Source: Parapedobacter sp051400755
Lineage (GTDB): Bacteria; Bacteroidota; Bacteroidia; Sphingobacteriales; Sphingobacteriaceae
Reading direction: 5' to 3'
Assembly: GCF_051400755.1 (NCBI RefSeq)
Contig: NZ_JBLFFL010000003.1
Coordinates: 310,001 to 374,000 of the forward strand
Length of the DNA: 64,000 nt
Of this stretch, positions 62,758-64,000 are shown in pieces (position 1 is the first letter of the stretch; every line of letters starts with the position of its first letter). A program made the position numbers and the translations under genes. Below the pieces are notes generated by a model that saw only the letters and a program-made list of their open reading frames with translations, did no database searches and had not been told where the DNA came from.

Positions 62758-63831
62758 ATGTTAGGAAAGTTAAAAGCCATAAAAGACCGTTGGGAAGAGG
62801 TGGAGCGCGAACTAAGCAGTCCGGAAGCCATCAATGACATGAAGCGGTTTGCCCAGCTCAACAAAGAATACAAAGATTTGAGCAAAATCGTGGAGCAATA
62901 CCATATTTACAAAAATATGGTCAGCAACATCGAGACCAATAAAGACATCCTTTCCAACGAAAAGGATCAGGAACTACGGGAGATGGCCAAGGAAGAGCTC
63001 GACATCCTATTGGACCAAAAGGAGGCCAAAGAAGAAGAAATCCGCCTGATGCTCATTCCGAAAGATCCCGAAGACGCCAAAAATGCCATACTGGAGATCC
63101 GTGGCGGCACCGGAGGAGACGAAGCAGCCCTATTCGCGGGCGATCTCTACCGGATGTATACCCGCTATTTTGAGCAGAAAGGATGGCGGGCAGAAGTGAT
63201 GGATGTGACCGAAGGCACGGCAGGCGGCTACAAAGAAGTCATCCTTAAAGTGAGCGGCGAAGACGTCTACGGCCAGTTGAAATACGAATCGGGCGTACAC
63301 CGCGTACAGCGGGTACCCGATACCGAGACCCAGGGACGCGTACATACCTCAGCGGCATCCGTAGCCGTGCTTCCCGAAGCCGAAGAGGTGGATGTGGAAA
63401 TCAACCCTGCGGATGTCGAGCTACAGACCTCGCGTTCGGGCGGCGCAGGGGGGCAGAACGTCAACAAGGTGGAGACCAAAGTACAGCTCACCCACAAGCC
63501 TTCGGGCATCGTGGTCGTGTGCCAAGTAGAGCGCTCGCAACTGGCCAATCGCGAACTGGCCATGGAGATGCTGCGGTCCAAACTATATGAGCTTGAGGTT
63601 CAGAAAAAACACGGCGACGTCGCTGCCAAACGCAAGACCATGGTCTCCACGGGCGACCGTTCGGCCAAGATCCGTACGTACAACTATCCGCAGGGACGGG
63701 TCACCGAACACCGCATCGGAATGACGTTATACAACCTCCCAGCCGTCATGGATGGCGCCATTCAAGAGATCATCGACGCCCTGCAATTCGCCGAAAATGC
63801 CGAGAAAATGAAAGAAGGAGTGACACTTTAA
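62758..63831 (+). CDS. prfA: Peptide chain release factor 1
   Basis: A 357-residue class I release factor reading UAA and UAG. The peptidyl-hydrolysis motif is in SGGAGGQNVNKVETKVQL (GGQ), and the codon-recognition domain has VHRVQRVPDTETQGRVHTSA. The helical N-domain and length are normal. A tRNA-Asp gene follows. Confidence 0.97.
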   Translation: MLGKLKAIKDRWEEVERELSSPEAINDMKRFAQLNKEYKDLSKIVEQYHIYKNMVSNIETNKDILSNEKDQELREMAKEELDILLDQKEAKEEEIRLMLIPKDPEDAKNAILEIRGGTGGDEAALFAGDLYRMYTRYFEQKGWRAEVMDVTEGTAGGYKEVILKVSGEDVYGQLKYESGVHRVQRVPDTETQGRVHTSAASVAVLPEAEEVDVEINPADVELQTSRSGGAGGQNVNKVETKVQLTHKPSGIVVVCQVERSQLANRELAMEMLRSKLYELEVQKKHGDVAAKRKTMVSTGDRSAKIRTYNYPQGRVTEHRIGMTLYNLPAVMDGAIQEIIDALQFAENAEKMKEGVTL

Positions 63832-63849
63832 ATATTTTAAAAAAAATAT

Positions 63850-63878
63850 TTGCAAATAGATAAAACACGCTATATTTG
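63850..63878 (+). promoter_or_regulatory. Promoter of tRNA-Asp
   Basis: TTG at 63850-63852 and TATATTTG at 63871-63878 with an 18-bp spacer. The tRNA starts 20 bp downstream. Confidence 0.65.
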
Positions 63879-63897
63879 CAGACCCGAAAGGGAAGCA

Positions 63898-63971
63898 GGT
63901 TCGGTAGTTCAGCTGGTTAGAATACATGCCTGTCACGCATGGGGTCGCGGGTTCGAGTCCCGTCCGGACCG
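63898..63971 (+). tRNA. tRNA-Asp (anticodon GTC)
   Basis: A 74-nt cloverleaf. Acceptor GGTTCGG pairs with CCGGACC (one T-G wobble), anticodon stem CATGC/GCATG holds the loop CTGTCAC with GTC at 63932-63934, and the T-arm is GCGGGTTCGAGTCCCGT. The discriminator is G; no CCA is encoded (next bases CTT). Confidence 0.97.
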
Positions 63972-64000
63972 CTTGTTAAAAACGCAATCACTTGATAAAA

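Overview
The window looks like chromosomal DNA of a Bacteroidota species, most likely a member of the Sphingobacteriaceae (a Parapedobacter-like genus would fit, but this is inference from gene content only). The evidence is a SusC/SusD pair, Bacteroidota-only families (DUF2480, DUF3108, DUF3109, DUF6427, CcmD-like), repeated TAnnTTTG-type -7 promoter elements, weak Shine-Dalgarno usage and many ATGA start/stop overlaps. No phage, transposon, rRNA operon or CRISPR array was seen. There is one tRNA (Asp) at the right edge.

1-19.4 kb, minus strand: a two-unit carbohydrate utilisation locus with its own LacI-family regulator. The upstream unit (17932 down to 10594) encodes an Nramp-fold transporter that lacks the metal-binding motif, an SDR-type epimerase/dehydrogenase with an altered active site, a DapA-family aldolase/lyase, an enolase-superfamily enzyme, a Tat-exported Gfo/Idh/MocA oxidoreductase and a fused SASA esterase-DUF1080 protein. 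The downstream unit (10303 down to 1) encodes a second Tat-exported Gfo/Idh/MocA oxidoreductase, a DegT-type PLP enzyme with a Tat-like leader, a neutral ceramidase-like hydrolase, SusC, SusD, a beta-propeller protein and the start of a lipoprotein resembling heme-binding dehydrogenases. A near-identical 64-bp module plus a second operator 93-95 bp away precedes each unit, so both are probably controlled by the LacI protein at 18292-19356. The set suggests outer-membrane import, periplasmic oxidative processing of a glycan or glycoside, then cytoplasmic dehydration and aldol cleavage of a sugar acid. The substrate cannot be read from the sequence.

19.5-29.4 kb: a free methionine-R-sulfoxide reductase gene (plus strand), then a tightly packed minus-strand run phoH-purC-STAS-rnz-hisC-hisB-hisH-hisA-hisF-hisIE-WD40. 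hisG and hisD are not in the window.

29.5-39.3 kb, plus strand: SAM hydroxide adenosyltransferase, a coiled-coil membrane protein, an MsbA-like ABC exporter, a YtxH protein, ccmB-ccmC-ccmD-like genes, glutamate dehydrogenase family, and a multi-PAS/GAF sensor that ends after a DHp-like helix pair with no ATPase domain, followed by a stand-alone receiver protein.

39.3-46.6 kb: a probable deoxy-sugar (L-fucose-like) and lactate module: FucP-type permease, Tat-exported NHL propeller, large FAD/Fe-S oxidoreductase and a divergent lactonase-type amidohydrolase, then an EEP-family hydrolase.

46.7-64 kb, mostly plus strand: housekeeping and envelope genes: two LpxH-like phosphoesterases, DUF6427, purQ, an outer-membrane protein, lptC, a PpiD-like foldase, DUF2480/3108/3109, polyprenyl synthase, TerC, M28 and S9 peptidases, an SMR transporter, prfA and tRNA-Asp.
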